Source: SIG440 sp045120135
Lineage (GTDB): Bacteria; Bacillota; Clostridia; Monoglobales; Monoglobaceae
DNA: 64,000 nucleotides
NCBI GenBank assembly: GCA_045120135.1
Contig: JBGVEN010000010.1
Span: forward strand, 124,001 to 188,000
Direction: 5' to 3'
In this document: positions 35,402 through 45,404 of the stretch, piece by piece
Layout of the letters: each line of letters begins with the position of its first letter
Numbering within the stretch: position 1 is the first letter of the stretch
Position numbers and translations under genes: made by a program
The notes under the pieces: generated by a model
Databases searched by the model: none
The model's input: the letters and a program-made list of their open reading frames with translations, nothing else
Told to the model about the DNA's origin: nothing

Positions 35402-36670
35402 ATGATTACAAAGCCAAGAGGAACAGAGGATGTTCTGCCGGAGGAAAGTAAGCTGTGGCAGAATATTGAAAATACAGCACGTAGGGTGTGTGAGCTTTAT
35501 GGATACAAGGAAATAAGAACGCCTGTATTTGAACATACTGAGCTTTTTCAGCGTGGCGTAGGTGACACAACCGATGTTGTTCAAAAGGAAATGTATACAT
35601 TTGAGGATAAAGGCGGCAGAAGCATTACGCTGAAGCCTGAGGGTACTGCAACGCTTGTGCGTAGCTACATTGAAAATTCTCTTTATGCTAATCCTCAGCC
35701 TACAAAGTTGAGCTATATTATCCCGTGTTTCAGATATGAAAAACCCCAATCGGGCAGACTCCGTGAATTCCATCAGTTTGGTATTGAGTGTTTTGGTGCA
35801 AGCTCGCCTACAACTGATGCTGAGGTTATTTCTCTTGCTTATATGTTCCTCAACGAACTTAAAATTACCGGAGTTAAGCTTAATATCAACAGCATAGGCT
35901 GTCCTGTATGTAAAAAGGATTATAACGAAAAGCTTAAGGCATATTTTGAACAGTACCGCTCGGAGCTTTGCCCCACTTGTCTTGAAAGACTTGAAAAGAA
36001 TCCAATGCGTATTATTGACTGTAAGTCAGAAATATGTAGCAGAATTGCAAAGGATGCTCCAAAGATGATTGACCATCTTTGTGTTGATTGCCACAGCCAC
36101 TTTGAGGGTGTAAAAGAACGCCTTGATAATATGGGTGTTGAGTACACAATCAATCCGGATATAGTAAGAGGCCTTGACTATTATACCAAAACTGTATTTG
36201 AGTTTGTTTCCGATGCATTGGGTGCACAGTCAACAGTATGCGGCGGCGGAAGATACAGCGGTCTTGTTGAAGAACTTGGAGGTAAGCCGGCAGACGGTAT
36301 AGGCTTTGCGGCAGGTCTTGAACGCTTGATTCTTGTTATAAAGAAGCAACAGCAGGATATGACAGGTATTGATTGTGCGCCGGATTTGTTTGTTGCTTGT
36401 ATGGGGGAGGCTGCAGAAAAATTTGCACAGAAGCTGATATTTGATTTAAGGCTTATGGGAATTCATGCCGAGCAGGATTTGTGCGGAAGAAGTCTTAAAG
36501 CTCAAATGAAGTACGCAGATAAGCTTTCCGCTAAGTTCAGCATTGTAATAGGCGATGATGAGATTGTAAAAAAATCGGCAATACTCAAAAATATGAGCAC
36601 GGGTGAAACTAAAGAAATTTCAATGACACCTGATGAAATCTGCAGTAAAATAAACGAGGAGGTCAGATAA
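35402..36670 (+). CDS. hisS: Histidyl-tRNA synthetase
   Basis: A 422-aa class II synthetase of standard bacterial length. It opens with PRGTEDVLPEES, has motif 2 in CFRYEKPQSGRLREFHQFGIE near residue 115, the histidine-specific LDYYTKTVFEF near residue 258, and motif 3 in GFAAGLERLIL near residue 305. The C-terminal anticodon-binding domain follows. The ATG follows AGAAAGGA. Its TAA is immediately followed by the ATG of aspS, so the pair is translated from one mRNA. No T-box precedes it. Confidence 0.97.
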   Translation: MITKPRGTEDVLPEESKLWQNIENTARRVCELYGYKEIRTPVFEHTELFQRGVGDTTDVVQKEMYTFEDKGGRSITLKPEGTATLVRSYIENSLYANPQPTKLSYIIPCFRYEKPQSGRLREFHQFGIECFGASSPTTDAEVISLAYMFLNELKITGVKLNINSIGCPVCKKDYNEKLKAYFEQYRSELCPTCLERLEKNPMRIIDCKSEICSRIAKDAPKMIDHLCVDCHSHFEGVKERLDNMGVEYTINPDIVRGLDYYTKTVFEFVSDALGAQSTVCGGGRYSGLVEELGGKPADGIGFAAGLERLILVIKKQQQDMTGIDCAPDLFVACMGEAAEKFAQKLIFDLRLMGIHAEQDLCGRSLKAQMKYADKLSAKFSIVIGDDEIVKKSAILKNMSTGETKEISMTPDEICSKINEEVR

Positions 36671-38446
36671 ATGGATACAATGAAAGGCTTGAAAAGAACC
36701 AATTATTGTGGCGAAACAGAGGGCATAGGAAAAACAGTTGTTGTTGGTGGTTATGTTCAGAAAATCCGTGATATGGGAACTTTGATTTTCATAGATTTAA
36801 GAGACAGAACAGGTATTGTTCAGCTTGCGTTTGACGAAACAACCGATAAGGAAGTTTTTGAAAAAGCGGCATCCTGTCACAGCGAATATGTTCTTATGGC
36901 AAAAGGTGTTGTAAGAGAAAGAGAAAGTAAGAACGATACAATCAAGACAGGAAATATTGAAATATTCGTTGATGATTTGAGAATTCTTGCAAAGGCTCAG
37001 ACACCACCTTTTGAAATTACAGATAAAACAAATGTAAATGAGGAGCTTCGTCTTAAATATCGTTACCTTGATTTGAGACGTGGTCCGCTTCAGGAAAATA
37101 TTATAAAAAGAAGCCAGATTGCAAAGAGTGCAAGAGACTATTTTGAGGAGAACGGTTTTATCGAAATTGAAACACCAATGATGATTAAATCTACTCCGGA
37201 AGGCGCAAGAGACTATATTATACCATCCCGCATTCATAATGGTAAGTTCTATGCACTTCCCCAGTCTCCCCAAATTTACAAACAGCTTCTTATGATTTCG
37301 GGGTTTGACAGATATATTCAGCTTGCACGTTGCTTCCGTGATGAGGATTTAAGAGCGGACAGACAGCCTGAATTTACCCAAATTGACCTTGAAATGTCTT
37401 TTGTTGATGTGGAGGATATTCTTGAAATGGGCGAGGGTCTTGTAAAAAGATTGTTTAAGGATGTTTTGGATGTAGATATCCCCACACCTCTGCCTCGAAT
37501 TACCTTTAAGGAAGCAATGGAGCGTTACGGCTCAGATAAGCCTGATACCCGTTTTGGTATGGAAATCTGTGACCTTTCCGAGCTTGTTAAATCTTGCGGC
37601 TTTGGCGTGTTTACTTCAGCAATTGAAAATGGCGGTAGTGTTCGTGCTATTTGTGCGAAAAATGCAGCAGCAACTCTTACCAGAAAAGAAATTGATAAAT
37701 TAACAGAATATGTTCGTGGTATTGGTGCAAAGGGTCTTGCCTATATCAGATGGGTTGACGATGCTCCAAACTGTTCATTTGCAAAGTTTATGACCGAAGA
37801 CGAGCTTAACGCTATAATCGAAAAATGCGGAGCAGAAAAGGGCGATGTTGTGTTTATAGTTGCTGACAAAAACAGCACAACACTTTCAACACTCGGTGCA
37901 CTCCGTCTCAAGGTTGCAAAGCAGCTTGATATTATCGGTGAGGGCTTTAACTTCCTCTGGGTAACAGAATTCCCGTTCTTTGAATATGATGAGGAATCCA
38001 ATACCTATGTTGCAATGCACCATCCCTTTACAATGCCCGAGGATGATTGCATACAGTATCTCGAAAGCAATCCCGAAAAGGTTACTGCAAAAGCCTATGA
38101 TCTTGTTCTTAACGGTACAGAGCTTTCGAGCGGCTCAATTCGTATAAATGACTATGAGCTTCAGCAGAAAATGTTTAAGGCTCTTGGACTTACAGAGGAA
38201 GAAATTGCGGCAAAATTCGGCTTCCTTGTTGAAGCGTATAAGTATGGTGCTGCTCCTCACGGTGGTATGGGCATAGGTCTTGACAGAATTGCAATGATTA
38301 TGTGCGGTGCAGACAGCCTGCGTGATGTTGTGGCATTCCCCAAGGTTCAGAATGCATCCGAGCTTATGTCAAATTCACCTGATGTTGTAGATGAGGCTCA
38401 GCTCAAGGAATTAGGTATAAAAATAGATATCCAGGAAGAAAAATAA
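36671..38446 (+). CDS. aspS: Aspartyl-tRNA synthetase
   Basis: A 591-aa protein, the long bacterial form. An N-terminal OB-fold anticodon domain (YVQKIRDMGTLIFIDLRDRTG near residue 28) is followed by the class II core with RCFRDEDLRADRQPEFTQID near residue 222, an inserted GAD domain around 300-420, and GMGIGLDRIAMI near residue 535. GGAGG lies 9 nt before the ATG. Because gatCAB is also present, this enzyme could also charge tRNA-Asn with Asp for transamidation; that cannot be decided by eye. Confidence 0.97.
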   Translation: MDTMKGLKRTNYCGETEGIGKTVVVGGYVQKIRDMGTLIFIDLRDRTGIVQLAFDETTDKEVFEKAASCHSEYVLMAKGVVRERESKNDTIKTGNIEIFVDDLRILAKAQTPPFEITDKTNVNEELRLKYRYLDLRRGPLQENIIKRSQIAKSARDYFEENGFIEIETPMMIKSTPEGARDYIIPSRIHNGKFYALPQSPQIYKQLLMISGFDRYIQLARCFRDEDLRADRQPEFTQIDLEMSFVDVEDILEMGEGLVKRLFKDVLDVDIPTPLPRITFKEAMERYGSDKPDTRFGMEICDLSELVKSCGFGVFTSAIENGGSVRAICAKNAAATLTRKEIDKLTEYVRGIGAKGLAYIRWVDDAPNCSFAKFMTEDELNAIIEKCGAEKGDVVFIVADKNSTTLSTLGALRLKVAKQLDIIGEGFNFLWVTEFPFFEYDEESNTYVAMHHPFTMPEDDCIQYLESNPEKVTAKAYDLVLNGTELSSGSIRINDYELQQKMFKALGLTEEEIAAKFGFLVEAYKYGAAPHGGMGIGLDRIAMIMCGADSLRDVVAFPKVQNASELMSNSPDVVDEAQLKELGIKIDIQEEK

Positions 38447-38489
38447 CTTTTTTAAAGCATAAACTTCAAAAAAGTCAGGAGGCGATATC

Positions 38490-39857
38490 ATGAAAAAGCA
38501 GACCGTAGTGATAATATGGGCAGCTGCCCTGTTACTGCTTGTTGTGAGTTGCTTTGGAATATATTATTTTTATAATGAGATTGCTCCTATCGGCAAAACC
38601 AATAAGAATATAGAAATATTTAATTGTGTACCGGAGGAAATAACAGAATATTCCGTTTTAGATAAAACAGGAGAATATACACTGGAACGCACCAAAGATG
38701 GTTGGAGCGTTGAGGACAAAAAGGTAAACAATCTTAATGATGATGCGATTAACAAAATGATTCATTTGGCATCCGACATCAGGGCGATTGGTACAATAAA
38801 CAAAAAGTCACTTCAAAGTTTTGATACATCTAATGCGAAAAAACTGGAGATTTCAACTAACAGAAACTTTGACCATGAAATTGAAATACGCATTCTTGGT
38901 GTTTCAAACGGATTGTGTGCTTTTAAGGTTGAAGATGACCACCGGATATATGTTATGTACCAATCAACGGCTGATATTCTGACTCCGTCTTTGAATTCTC
39001 TTAGAATTTCAGAGGTGTTTGAGGGTTTAATGGAAAAGGATAGTATGCCTGAATATTTCAGATACACAGACTATGACGGCAGTGAGCTTGTTGTAAGACG
39101 TAAAACTGCCGCAGAGCTTTCTCGGAGTAAAAATAATGCTTATATAATGGAAAAGCCTTTTAAACGAGAAGTTAATGACGATGCATTTGAACAAACGATT
39201 ACGGTGAAAATTCCGGCACTTCAGGCAACAGCCTTTGTTAAAGAGACGGAAAGTCTGGAAGGCTTTGGATTAGATGATGAGTCAAGAGCTATACTGAACT
39301 TCAAATGGAACGACAGAGAAGAAACGTTATACCTTGGTAAAAACAAGGGTGGGCTTGTGTATGCAAAGAGAAAAGACAGAAATGCAATCTTTACAATAAA
39401 CTCTTCGCAGCTTGAATTTCTTCAAACTGACCCGTTTTATATTTTGGAAAACGGTATTCTGAAAACCAATGCAGACAGTATTCAATCTGTAATTGTGAAA
39501 ACATGTGATGAGGTTTATAATATTTCAAGCATCGGGCGCAAGGACGAAAATCCGTTGTTTTATGTGAACGGCTATGCCGCAAGCGAGGATGTTTTTGAAA
39601 ATATAGTTGAAAAAATCAAGGATGTCAAGTTAATAGGTGAACTTTCCGCAGTTCCGCAAAATAGAGAGGAATTTGTGGTGGTTATAAATTATAACAACGC
39701 GGCAGGAAGTCAGAAAATCAGTCTTACAAGTCTGCCGGATAAAAATTATGCCGCTTTCATTGCTGGTCGTGCTGAGTTCTCGGTTGATGGCAATGCTGTT
39801 CGGGAATTACTTGAGCAGATAAAAAAGGCAAGTAATAATCCAACGAAAGTAGAATAG
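38490..39857 (+). CDS. Membrane-anchored DUF4340-type protein
   Basis: A 455-aa protein with one N-terminal membrane helix (about residues 7-27) and a large extracytoplasmic part. Sequence such as YTLERTKDGWSVEDKKVNNLNDDAINKMI near residue 65, and a second similar unit near residue 200, fits the DUF4340 family, whose members are usually encoded next to an ABC-2 transporter and a GldG-like partner. Here it is alone between aspS and tyrS, with SD AGGAGG and 17 bp before tyrS. The role is unknown; a cell-envelope function is plausible. Confidence 0.72.
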   Translation: MKKQTVVIIWAAALLLLVVSCFGIYYFYNEIAPIGKTNKNIEIFNCVPEEITEYSVLDKTGEYTLERTKDGWSVEDKKVNNLNDDAINKMIHLASDIRAIGTINKKSLQSFDTSNAKKLEISTNRNFDHEIEIRILGVSNGLCAFKVEDDHRIYVMYQSTADILTPSLNSLRISEVFEGLMEKDSMPEYFRYTDYDGSELVVRRKTAAELSRSKNNAYIMEKPFKREVNDDAFEQTITVKIPALQATAFVKETESLEGFGLDDESRAILNFKWNDREETLYLGKNKGGLVYAKRKDRNAIFTINSSQLEFLQTDPFYILENGILKTNADSIQSVIVKTCDEVYNISSIGRKDENPLFYVNGYAASEDVFENIVEKIKDVKLIGELSAVPQNREEFVVVINYNNAAGSQKISLTSLPDKNYAAFIAGRAEFSVDGNAVRELLEQIKKASNNPTKVE

Positions 39858-39873
39858 AAAGGACAAATCTAAA

Positions 39874-41100
39874 ATGAAAAATGTTTTTGATGTGTTAAAG
39901 GAACGTGGGCTTATAGCCCAGATGACTCACGAGGACGAAATACGCAAACTCCTCGCTGAAAAAAAGATTACCTTTTATATCGGTTTTGACCCTACAGCCG
40001 ACAGTCTGCATATAGGTCACTTTATGCAGCTTGTTGTAATGAAGCATATGCAAAACGCAGGACACAGACCGATTATTCTTCTTGGCGGCGGTACTACAAT
40101 GGTAGGCGACCCCACAGGAAAAACAGATATGCGTCCTATGATAAGCAAGGAAACCATTCAGCATAATGCTGACAGATTCAAGGAGCAGATGTCAAAGTTT
40201 ATTGATTTCTCTGACGGAAAAGCAATAATGGTTAACAATGCCGATTGGCTTCTTGACCTTAACTATGTTGATTTTCTCCGTGAAGTGGGCGTTCATTTTT
40301 CTGTTAACAGAATGCTGTCTGCTGAATGTTTTAAGGCAAGAATGGAGAGAGGTCTCTCGTTCCTTGAATTTAACTATATGCTGATGCAGAGTTATGACTT
40401 CTATAAGCTCCATAAAGAATACGATTGTATAATGGAATTTGGCGGTGACGACCAGTGGTCTAACATTATCGGCGGTATCGAGCTTATTCGTCGCAAAGAT
40501 TCTGAAGATGCTTATGGTATGACATTCACTCTCCTTACTACATCAGAGGGTAAAAAGATGGGTAAAACCGAAAAGGGTGCACTTTGGCTTGACCCTGAAA
40601 AGGTTACACCTTATGAGTTCTACCAATATTGGAGAAATGTTGACGATAAGGATGTTATCAGACTTCTTAAGCTTGTTACATTTGTTCCAATGGAAGAAAT
40701 TGCAGAATACGAAAAGCTGGAAGGTCAGCAACTTAACGCTGTTAAGGAACGCCTTGCGTATGAAGTTACCAAAATGGTACATGGTGAAGAAGAGGCTAAA
40801 AAGGCAAATGATGCAGCAAAGGCTGTGTTCGGCGCAGGTGCAGATGACTCAAATATGCCTACATTCGAGCTTGCAGAATCAGAAATTGCAGACGGTATTA
40901 ACATTGTTGATTTACTTGCTGTTACAGGGCTTGCTCCGTCTAAGGGCGAAGGCAGACGACTTGTTCAGCAGGGCGGTGTAAGCATTGATGGCAACAAAAT
41001 AGACGACATCGCATATATCGTTGAAAAATCAATATTCAACGACGGAAAGATAGTTGTTAAAAAAGGTAAAAAAGTATTTCTTAAAGTAGTTTTAGCGTAA
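39874..41100 (+). CDS. tyrS: Tyrosyl-tRNA synthetase
   Basis: A 408-aa class I synthetase. The HIGH signature is in DPTADSLHIGHFMQL near residue 45, and the KMSKS loop appears as GKKMGKTEKGALWLD near residue 228. The central MLMQSYDFYKLHKEYDC and GGDDQWSNIIGG are typical of the TyrZ-like group with a KMGKT variant. A C-terminal S4 RNA-binding domain follows (about 345-408; GLAPSKGEGRRLVQQGGV). It probably shares an mRNA with its neighbours. No T-box leader is present. Confidence 0.96.
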   Translation: MKNVFDVLKERGLIAQMTHEDEIRKLLAEKKITFYIGFDPTADSLHIGHFMQLVVMKHMQNAGHRPIILLGGGTTMVGDPTGKTDMRPMISKETIQHNADRFKEQMSKFIDFSDGKAIMVNNADWLLDLNYVDFLREVGVHFSVNRMLSAECFKARMERGLSFLEFNYMLMQSYDFYKLHKEYDCIMEFGGDDQWSNIIGGIELIRRKDSEDAYGMTFTLLTTSEGKKMGKTEKGALWLDPEKVTPYEFYQYWRNVDDKDVIRLLKLVTFVPMEEIAEYEKLEGQQLNAVKERLAYEVTKMVHGEEEAKKANDAAKAVFGAGADDSNMPTFELAESEIADGINIVDLLAVTGLAPSKGEGRRLVQQGGVSIDGNKIDDIAYIVEKSIFNDGKIVVKKGKKVFLKVVLA

Positions 41101-41133
41101 TCTACAGAGAGTTTATGAAAGGGGCTGAATCCT

Positions 41134-43761
41134 TTGGCAAAAGAATTACCAAAGACATATGACCCGAAGGCTGTTGAAGACCAAATTTACAGCACTTGGG
41201 TTGAAAAAGGATATTTCCATACGAAAATAGATAAAAATAAGGAGCCGTTTACAATTGTAATACCTCCGCCCAATGTAACAGGTCAGTTGCATATGGGTCA
41301 CGCACTGGACGAAACATTCCAGGATATACTTATCAGAACAAAAAGAATGCAGGGCTATGCGGCACTTTGGGTTCCCGGAACTGACCACGCAGGTATCGCA
41401 ACACAAATTAAGGTTGAGGAAAATCTCCGCAAAGAAAAGGGTCTTACACGTCATGATTTGGGCCGTGATGAATTTCTTAAGCTTGTATGGGCGTGGAAAG
41501 AACAGTACGGTAACCGTATAATTAACCAAATTAAAAAGCTTGGCTGCTCCTGTGACTGGGACAGAGAACGCTTTACAATGGATGAAGGCTGCTCAAAGGC
41601 TGTTCGTGAGGTATTTGTTAATCTCTACAACAAAGGTCTTATTTATCGCGGTAATAGAATTATAAACTGGTGTCCTCATTGTATGACAGCTCTTTCGGAT
41701 GCTGAGGTTGAATATGCAGAGCAGGCAGGTAATTTCTGGCATATTAAGTATCCGGTTAAGGATAGTGACCAGTTTGTTACAATTGCAACAACCCGTCCCG
41801 AAACTCTTCTTGGTGATACTGCAGTTGCAGTTAATCCAGAGGATGAAAGATATAAGGACCTTGTTGGCAAGATGCTGATTCTTCCGCTTGTGGGCAGAGA
41901 GATTCCTGTTATAGCGGACGAATATGTTGATAAAGAGTTCGGTACAGGCTGTGTTAAGATTACTCCGGCACATGACCCTAACGATTTTGAGGTAGGTCTC
42001 AGACATAACTTAGAACAAATCAAGGTTCTTAATGACGATGCAACCATAAATTCGTATGGCGGCAAGTATGAGGGTATGGATAGATATGAAGCCCGTCGTG
42101 AAATGATTAAAGACCTCGAGGAACTTGGTCTCCTTGTTAAGATTGAGGATCATTCACATAATGTGGGTCAGTGCTATCGATGTGGAACAACTGTTGAACC
42201 ACTCACGTCAAATCAGTGGTTTGTTAAGATGGAACCTCTTGCAAAGCGTGCTATAGAAGTTGTTAAAGACGGCGATGTTGCGTTTATTCCTGATAGATTT
42301 TCAAAAACATATATGAACTGGATGGAAAATGTTCATGACTGGTGTATTTCCCGTCAGCTTTGGTGGGGTCACAGAATTCCTGCGTTTTACTGTGCGGAAT
42401 GTGGCGAAATGACAGTGTCCAAAACCGACATTGATACCTGTCCCAAGTGCGGTGGCAAGGTAAAGCAGGAGGACGATGTTTTGGATACTTGGTTCAGTTC
42501 AGCACTTTGGCCGTTCTCAACTCTTGGTTGGCCTGAAAAAACTGATGACCTTGATTACTTCTATCCCACATCTGTTCTTGTTACAGGATATGATATAATC
42601 TTTTTCTGGGTTGCAAGAATGATTTTCTCGGGTCTTGAGCATATGGATAAGGAACCGTTCAAGCATGTGTATATTCATGGTCTTGTCCGTGACAGTCAGG
42701 GCAGAAAAATGAGTAAGTCACTGGGCAACGGAATCGACCCTCTTGAAATTGTTGACAAGTATGGTGCTGATGCACTGAGATTTACACTTGCTACCGGTAA
42801 CTCACCCGGCAATGATATGAGATTCTATATTGAAAGAGTTGAAGCAAGCCGTAACTTTGCAAATAAAATCTGGAATGCTTCAAGATTTGTTATGATGAAC
42901 CTTTCAATTGACAAACTTGAACTTCCCGCAAAGGATAAGCTGCATATTGAAGATAAGTGGATTCTTCACAGATACAATGAGCTCGTAAAAGAGGTAACAG
43001 AAAACCTTGAAAAGTATGAGCTTGGAATAGCTGTGCAAAAGCTTTATGACTTCATTTGGGACGAATTCTGCGACTGGTATATTGAATTTGTTAAGCCCAG
43101 ATTCTTTGTAGAGGGCGAAAGTAACATTACAGCACAGCAGGTTCTTACCTATGTTCTGTCAAATACCCTTAAGCTTCTTCATCCGTTTATGCCGTTTATT
43201 ACAGAAGAAATCTGGCAGGCTCTTCCCCACAATGGCGAAAGTATTATGATTTCAGAATGGCCCAAGTACAGTGAATGTCTTGCAGATACAAAATCTGAAC
43301 AGGAAATGGCTGGCATTATGGATGCTATTAAAGGTATTAGAAATGTTCGTAACGAAATGAATGTTCCGCCATCAAAGAAGGTTAAACTTTATGTTGTAAC
43401 CAAAGAAAATGCTCTCTTTGATGAAGCAGGTGTATTCTTTGAAAAGCTTGCAGGAGCATCTGAAATTGAAATTAAGGGGGATAAAACCGGACTTCCTGAA
43501 AATACAGTTTCTGTTGTTACCGCAAATGCTGAAATTCTTCTTCCGATGGATGAACTTGTTGATAAGGAAAAGGAAATTGAACGACTCACCAAGGAAAAGA
43601 CCAGACTTGAAGGCGAGATCAAGCGTGTAGAGGGTAAACTCTCAAACAAAGGCTTTACCGACAAAGCACCTGCTGCGGTTGTTGAAGAAGAACGCCAGAA
43701 AGGTGAAAAATATAAGGCAATGCTAGAAAAGGTTCTTGAAAGCCTTGAAAAAATGGCATAA
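41134..43761 (+). CDS. valS: Valyl-tRNA synthetase
   Basis: An 875-aa class I synthetase of normal length. Translation starts at TTG 41134, nine nt after GAAAGGGG, giving MAKELPKTYDPKAVE, the standard N-terminus. Signatures are PPPNVTGQLHMGHALDE near residue 43 (HIGH-type), an editing domain with TTRPETLLGDTAVAV near residue 218, a zinc-binding Cys cluster (CAECGE...CPKCGG) near 420-445, and GRKMSKSLGNGIDP near residue 525. A C-terminal coiled coil (about 810-870) binds tRNA. A terminator follows directly. Confidence 0.97.
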   Translation: MAKELPKTYDPKAVEDQIYSTWVEKGYFHTKIDKNKEPFTIVIPPPNVTGQLHMGHALDETFQDILIRTKRMQGYAALWVPGTDHAGIATQIKVEENLRKEKGLTRHDLGRDEFLKLVWAWKEQYGNRIINQIKKLGCSCDWDRERFTMDEGCSKAVREVFVNLYNKGLIYRGNRIINWCPHCMTALSDAEVEYAEQAGNFWHIKYPVKDSDQFVTIATTRPETLLGDTAVAVNPEDERYKDLVGKMLILPLVGREIPVIADEYVDKEFGTGCVKITPAHDPNDFEVGLRHNLEQIKVLNDDATINSYGGKYEGMDRYEARREMIKDLEELGLLVKIEDHSHNVGQCYRCGTTVEPLTSNQWFVKMEPLAKRAIEVVKDGDVAFIPDRFSKTYMNWMENVHDWCISRQLWWGHRIPAFYCAECGEMTVSKTDIDTCPKCGGKVKQEDDVLDTWFSSALWPFSTLGWPEKTDDLDYFYPTSVLVTGYDIIFFWVARMIFSGLEHMDKEPFKHVYIHGLVRDSQGRKMSKSLGNGIDPLEIVDKYGADALRFTLATGNSPGNDMRFYIERVEASRNFANKIWNASRFVMMNLSIDKLELPAKDKLHIEDKWILHRYNELVKEVTENLEKYELGIAVQKLYDFIWDEFCDWYIEFVKPRFFVEGESNITAQQVLTYVLSNTLKLLHPFMPFITEEIWQALPHNGESIMISEWPKYSECLADTKSEQEMAGIMDAIKGIRNVRNEMNVPPSKKVKLYVVTKENALFDEAGVFFEKLAGASEIEIKGDKTGLPENTVSVVTANAEILLPMDELVDKEKEIERLTKEKTRLEGEIKRVEGKLSNKGFTDKAPAAVVEEERQKGEKYKAMLEKVLESLEKMA

Positions 43762-43788
43762 AATAAGAATATTTGCCACAAAATGACG

Positions 43789-43823
43789 AATACAGTCGAT
43801 GTATCACATCGACTGTATTTTTT
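43789..43823 (+). terminator. Intrinsic terminator after valS
   Basis: AATACAGTCGATGT (43789-43802) pairs with ACATCGACTGTATT (43806-43819) over a 3-nt loop, followed by a T-run. Confidence 0.95.
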
Positions 43824-43919
43824 TGTCTTTTTATGGAATACGAAAGAATAAAAACAAAAAGGAAAAATATGTAAAATAATTGAAGAGAATTAGTGAATAT
43901 ATGAAAGGGAGGTATCCGT

Positions 43920-44228
43920 ATGGATATAAGACTTGAGATTATAGGTACAACTCTTGTTGCAAAGCTCAGCGGTGAGCTGGACCATCATACAGCACCCAAA
44001 CTGCGTGATACACTTGACAAGGAGATAAACTCACAGAATATTGTAAATCTTGTTCTTGATTTTGATGATGTGGGATTTATGGATAGCTCTGGAATAGGTG
44101 TTATAGCAGGAAGATACAAAGAAATTCAGGCAAGAGGCGGCAAGATTATGATAATAAGGGTAAATCCGCAGGTAGATAAAATTCTTGAAATTTCGGGACT
44201 AAAAAAGATTCTTGAATGCAGTCATTAA
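43920..44228 (+). CDS. spoIIAA: Anti-sigma-F factor antagonist SpoIIAA
   Basis: A 102-aa STAS-domain protein. The phosphorylatable serine lies in DDVGFMDSSGIGVIAGRYKE near residue 58, and KLSGELDHHTAPKLRD near residue 15 is the usual nucleotide-binding strand. In its dephosphorylated form it binds SpoIIAB and frees sigma-F in the forespore. It is the first gene of a three-gene operon in the standard order. GGAGG lies 4-9 nt upstream of the ATG. Confidence 0.96.
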   Translation: MDIRLEIIGTTLVAKLSGELDHHTAPKLRDTLDKEINSQNIVNLVLDFDDVGFMDSSGIGVIAGRYKEIQARGGKIMIIRVNPQVDKILEISGLKKILECSH

Positions 44229-44244
44229 AAGGAGGGAAATACAT

Positions 44245-44664
44245 ATGGAAAATTATATGAAGTTGGAAGTGCCGGCAAAAAGTAGTAACGAGTCGTTTGT
44301 CCGTGCTGCTGTTGCCGCTTTTTCGGTACAACTGGACCTTAGTGTGGAAGAACTATCTGATATAAAAACTGCTGTTTCCGAAGCGGTAACAAATTCTATT
44401 GTTCACGGCTATTCGGATATGAAGGGTGTGGTAAAGATTATATGCAAAGTCATTGATTCAGTATTTGAAATTGACGTTACAGATTTTGGTGTTGGAATTG
44501 AGGATATAGGACAAGCTATGCAACCGCTTTACACATCTAGACCTGATTGTGAACGTAGCGGAATGGGTTTTACAGTTATGCAAACATTTATGGACGAGCT
44601 GTATGTTGAATCTGTGCCGGGTGAGGGTACAACAGTGCGTATGAGGAAGCGCATAGGGGGATAA
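44245..44664 (+). CDS. spoIIAB: Anti-sigma-F factor and kinase SpoIIAB
   Basis: A 139-aa GHKL-fold kinase. ATG 44245 follows AAGGAGGG by 8 nt; an earlier in-frame ATG at 44212 overlaps spoIIAA and has no ribosome site. The N-box is AVSEAVTNSIVHGY near residue 50; the ATP-lid Asp and Gly residues are in VTDFGVGIED near residue 80 and RSGMGFTVMQTFMD near residue 108. It holds sigma-F inactive and phosphorylates SpoIIAA. The gap to sigF is 2 bp, so translation is coupled. Confidence 0.96.
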   Translation: MENYMKLEVPAKSSNESFVRAAVAAFSVQLDLSVEELSDIKTAVSEAVTNSIVHGYSDMKGVVKIICKVIDSVFEIDVTDFGVGIEDIGQAMQPLYTSRPDCERSGMGFTVMQTFMDELYVESVPGEGTTVRMRKRIGG

Positions 44665-44666
44665 CC

Positions 44667-45404
44667 GTGCAGACAAAAAGATTTAACGAAAATATTGAAG
44701 AACTACTGGTGCTTGCAAAGGCTGGCGATAAATCTGCTATGGATATCATTGTGGAAGAAAATATTGGTCTTGTCCATAGTGCAGTTAAACGATTTTACGG
44801 ACGAGGGATAGACTCTGAGGATTTATTTCAGATTGGATGTATTGGCCTTGTAAAATCTGTTCAAAAATTTGATTTATCGTACAACGTCAAGTTCTCGACC
44901 TATGCCGTTCCTATGATTATGGGAGAAATAAAAAGGTTTATACGAGACGATGGCATTATAAAGGTAAGCAGAAGTGTTAAGGAACTTGCAATAAAAGTTT
45001 TGGCATTACGAGAAAAGATAATAAATGAAACAGGTAACGAACCAACAGTCCAAATGTTAGCGCAAAAGCTGGGTGTTAGCGCAGAAGAGGTTGCGGTGGC
45101 ACTTGATGCCGGAATAAAGCCGGAATCGATTTATGCACCCTATGGCAACGGCGAAAAAGAGGGTAAAACACTTGCCGAACGGATAGAGAGTCGTGAGGAT
45201 TGTGAGGGTGAGGTGATAAATAAAATTCTCGTTAAACAATTACTGGAAGATTTTGAACCAAGAGAACAGAAAATAATAATTCTTAGATATTTTAAACAGC
45301 ATACGCAGACACAAATTGCAGCGCAGATGGGAATATCACAGGTTCAGGTTTCGAGAATAGAAAAAAAGCTTCTCGCAGCAATGCGGGAAAAGCTTTTGTT
45401 ATAA
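44667..45404 (+). CDS. sigF: Sporulation sigma factor SigF
   Basis: A 245-aa sigma-70 family factor starting at GTG 44667, just after GGGGG inside spoIIAB. Region 2 is AVKRFYGRGIDSEDLFQIGCIGL with KFSTYAVPMIMGEIKRFIRDDG; region 3 is near 110-145; region 4 ends with the helix-turn-helix TQTQIAAQMGISQVQVSRIEKK. It directs the first forespore-specific transcription. Gene order and the dedicated anti-sigma pair identify it as SigF rather than SigG or SigB. Confidence 0.95.
   Translation: MQTKRFNENIEELLVLAKAGDKSAMDIIVEENIGLVHSAVKRFYGRGIDSEDLFQIGCIGLVKSVQKFDLSYNVKFSTYAVPMIMGEIKRFIRDDGIIKVSRSVKELAIKVLALREKIINETGNEPTVQMLAQKLGVSAEEVAVALDAGIKPESIYAPYGNGEKEGKTLAERIESREDCEGEVINKILVKQLLEDFEPREQKIIILRYFKQHTQTQIAAQMGISQVQVSRIEKKLLAAMREKLLL

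Noticed and set aside
38446..38475. ACTTTTTT/AAAAAAGT hairpin between aspS and the DUF4340-type gene
   Set aside because: The stem is almost entirely A-T with a 14-nt loop; too weak to call a terminator.
43858..43892. Sigma-H promoter before spoIIAA
   Set aside because: AAAGGAAAA (43858-43866) and AGAGAATTA (43884-43892) match the two boxes, but the spacer is 17 bp instead of 11-12.
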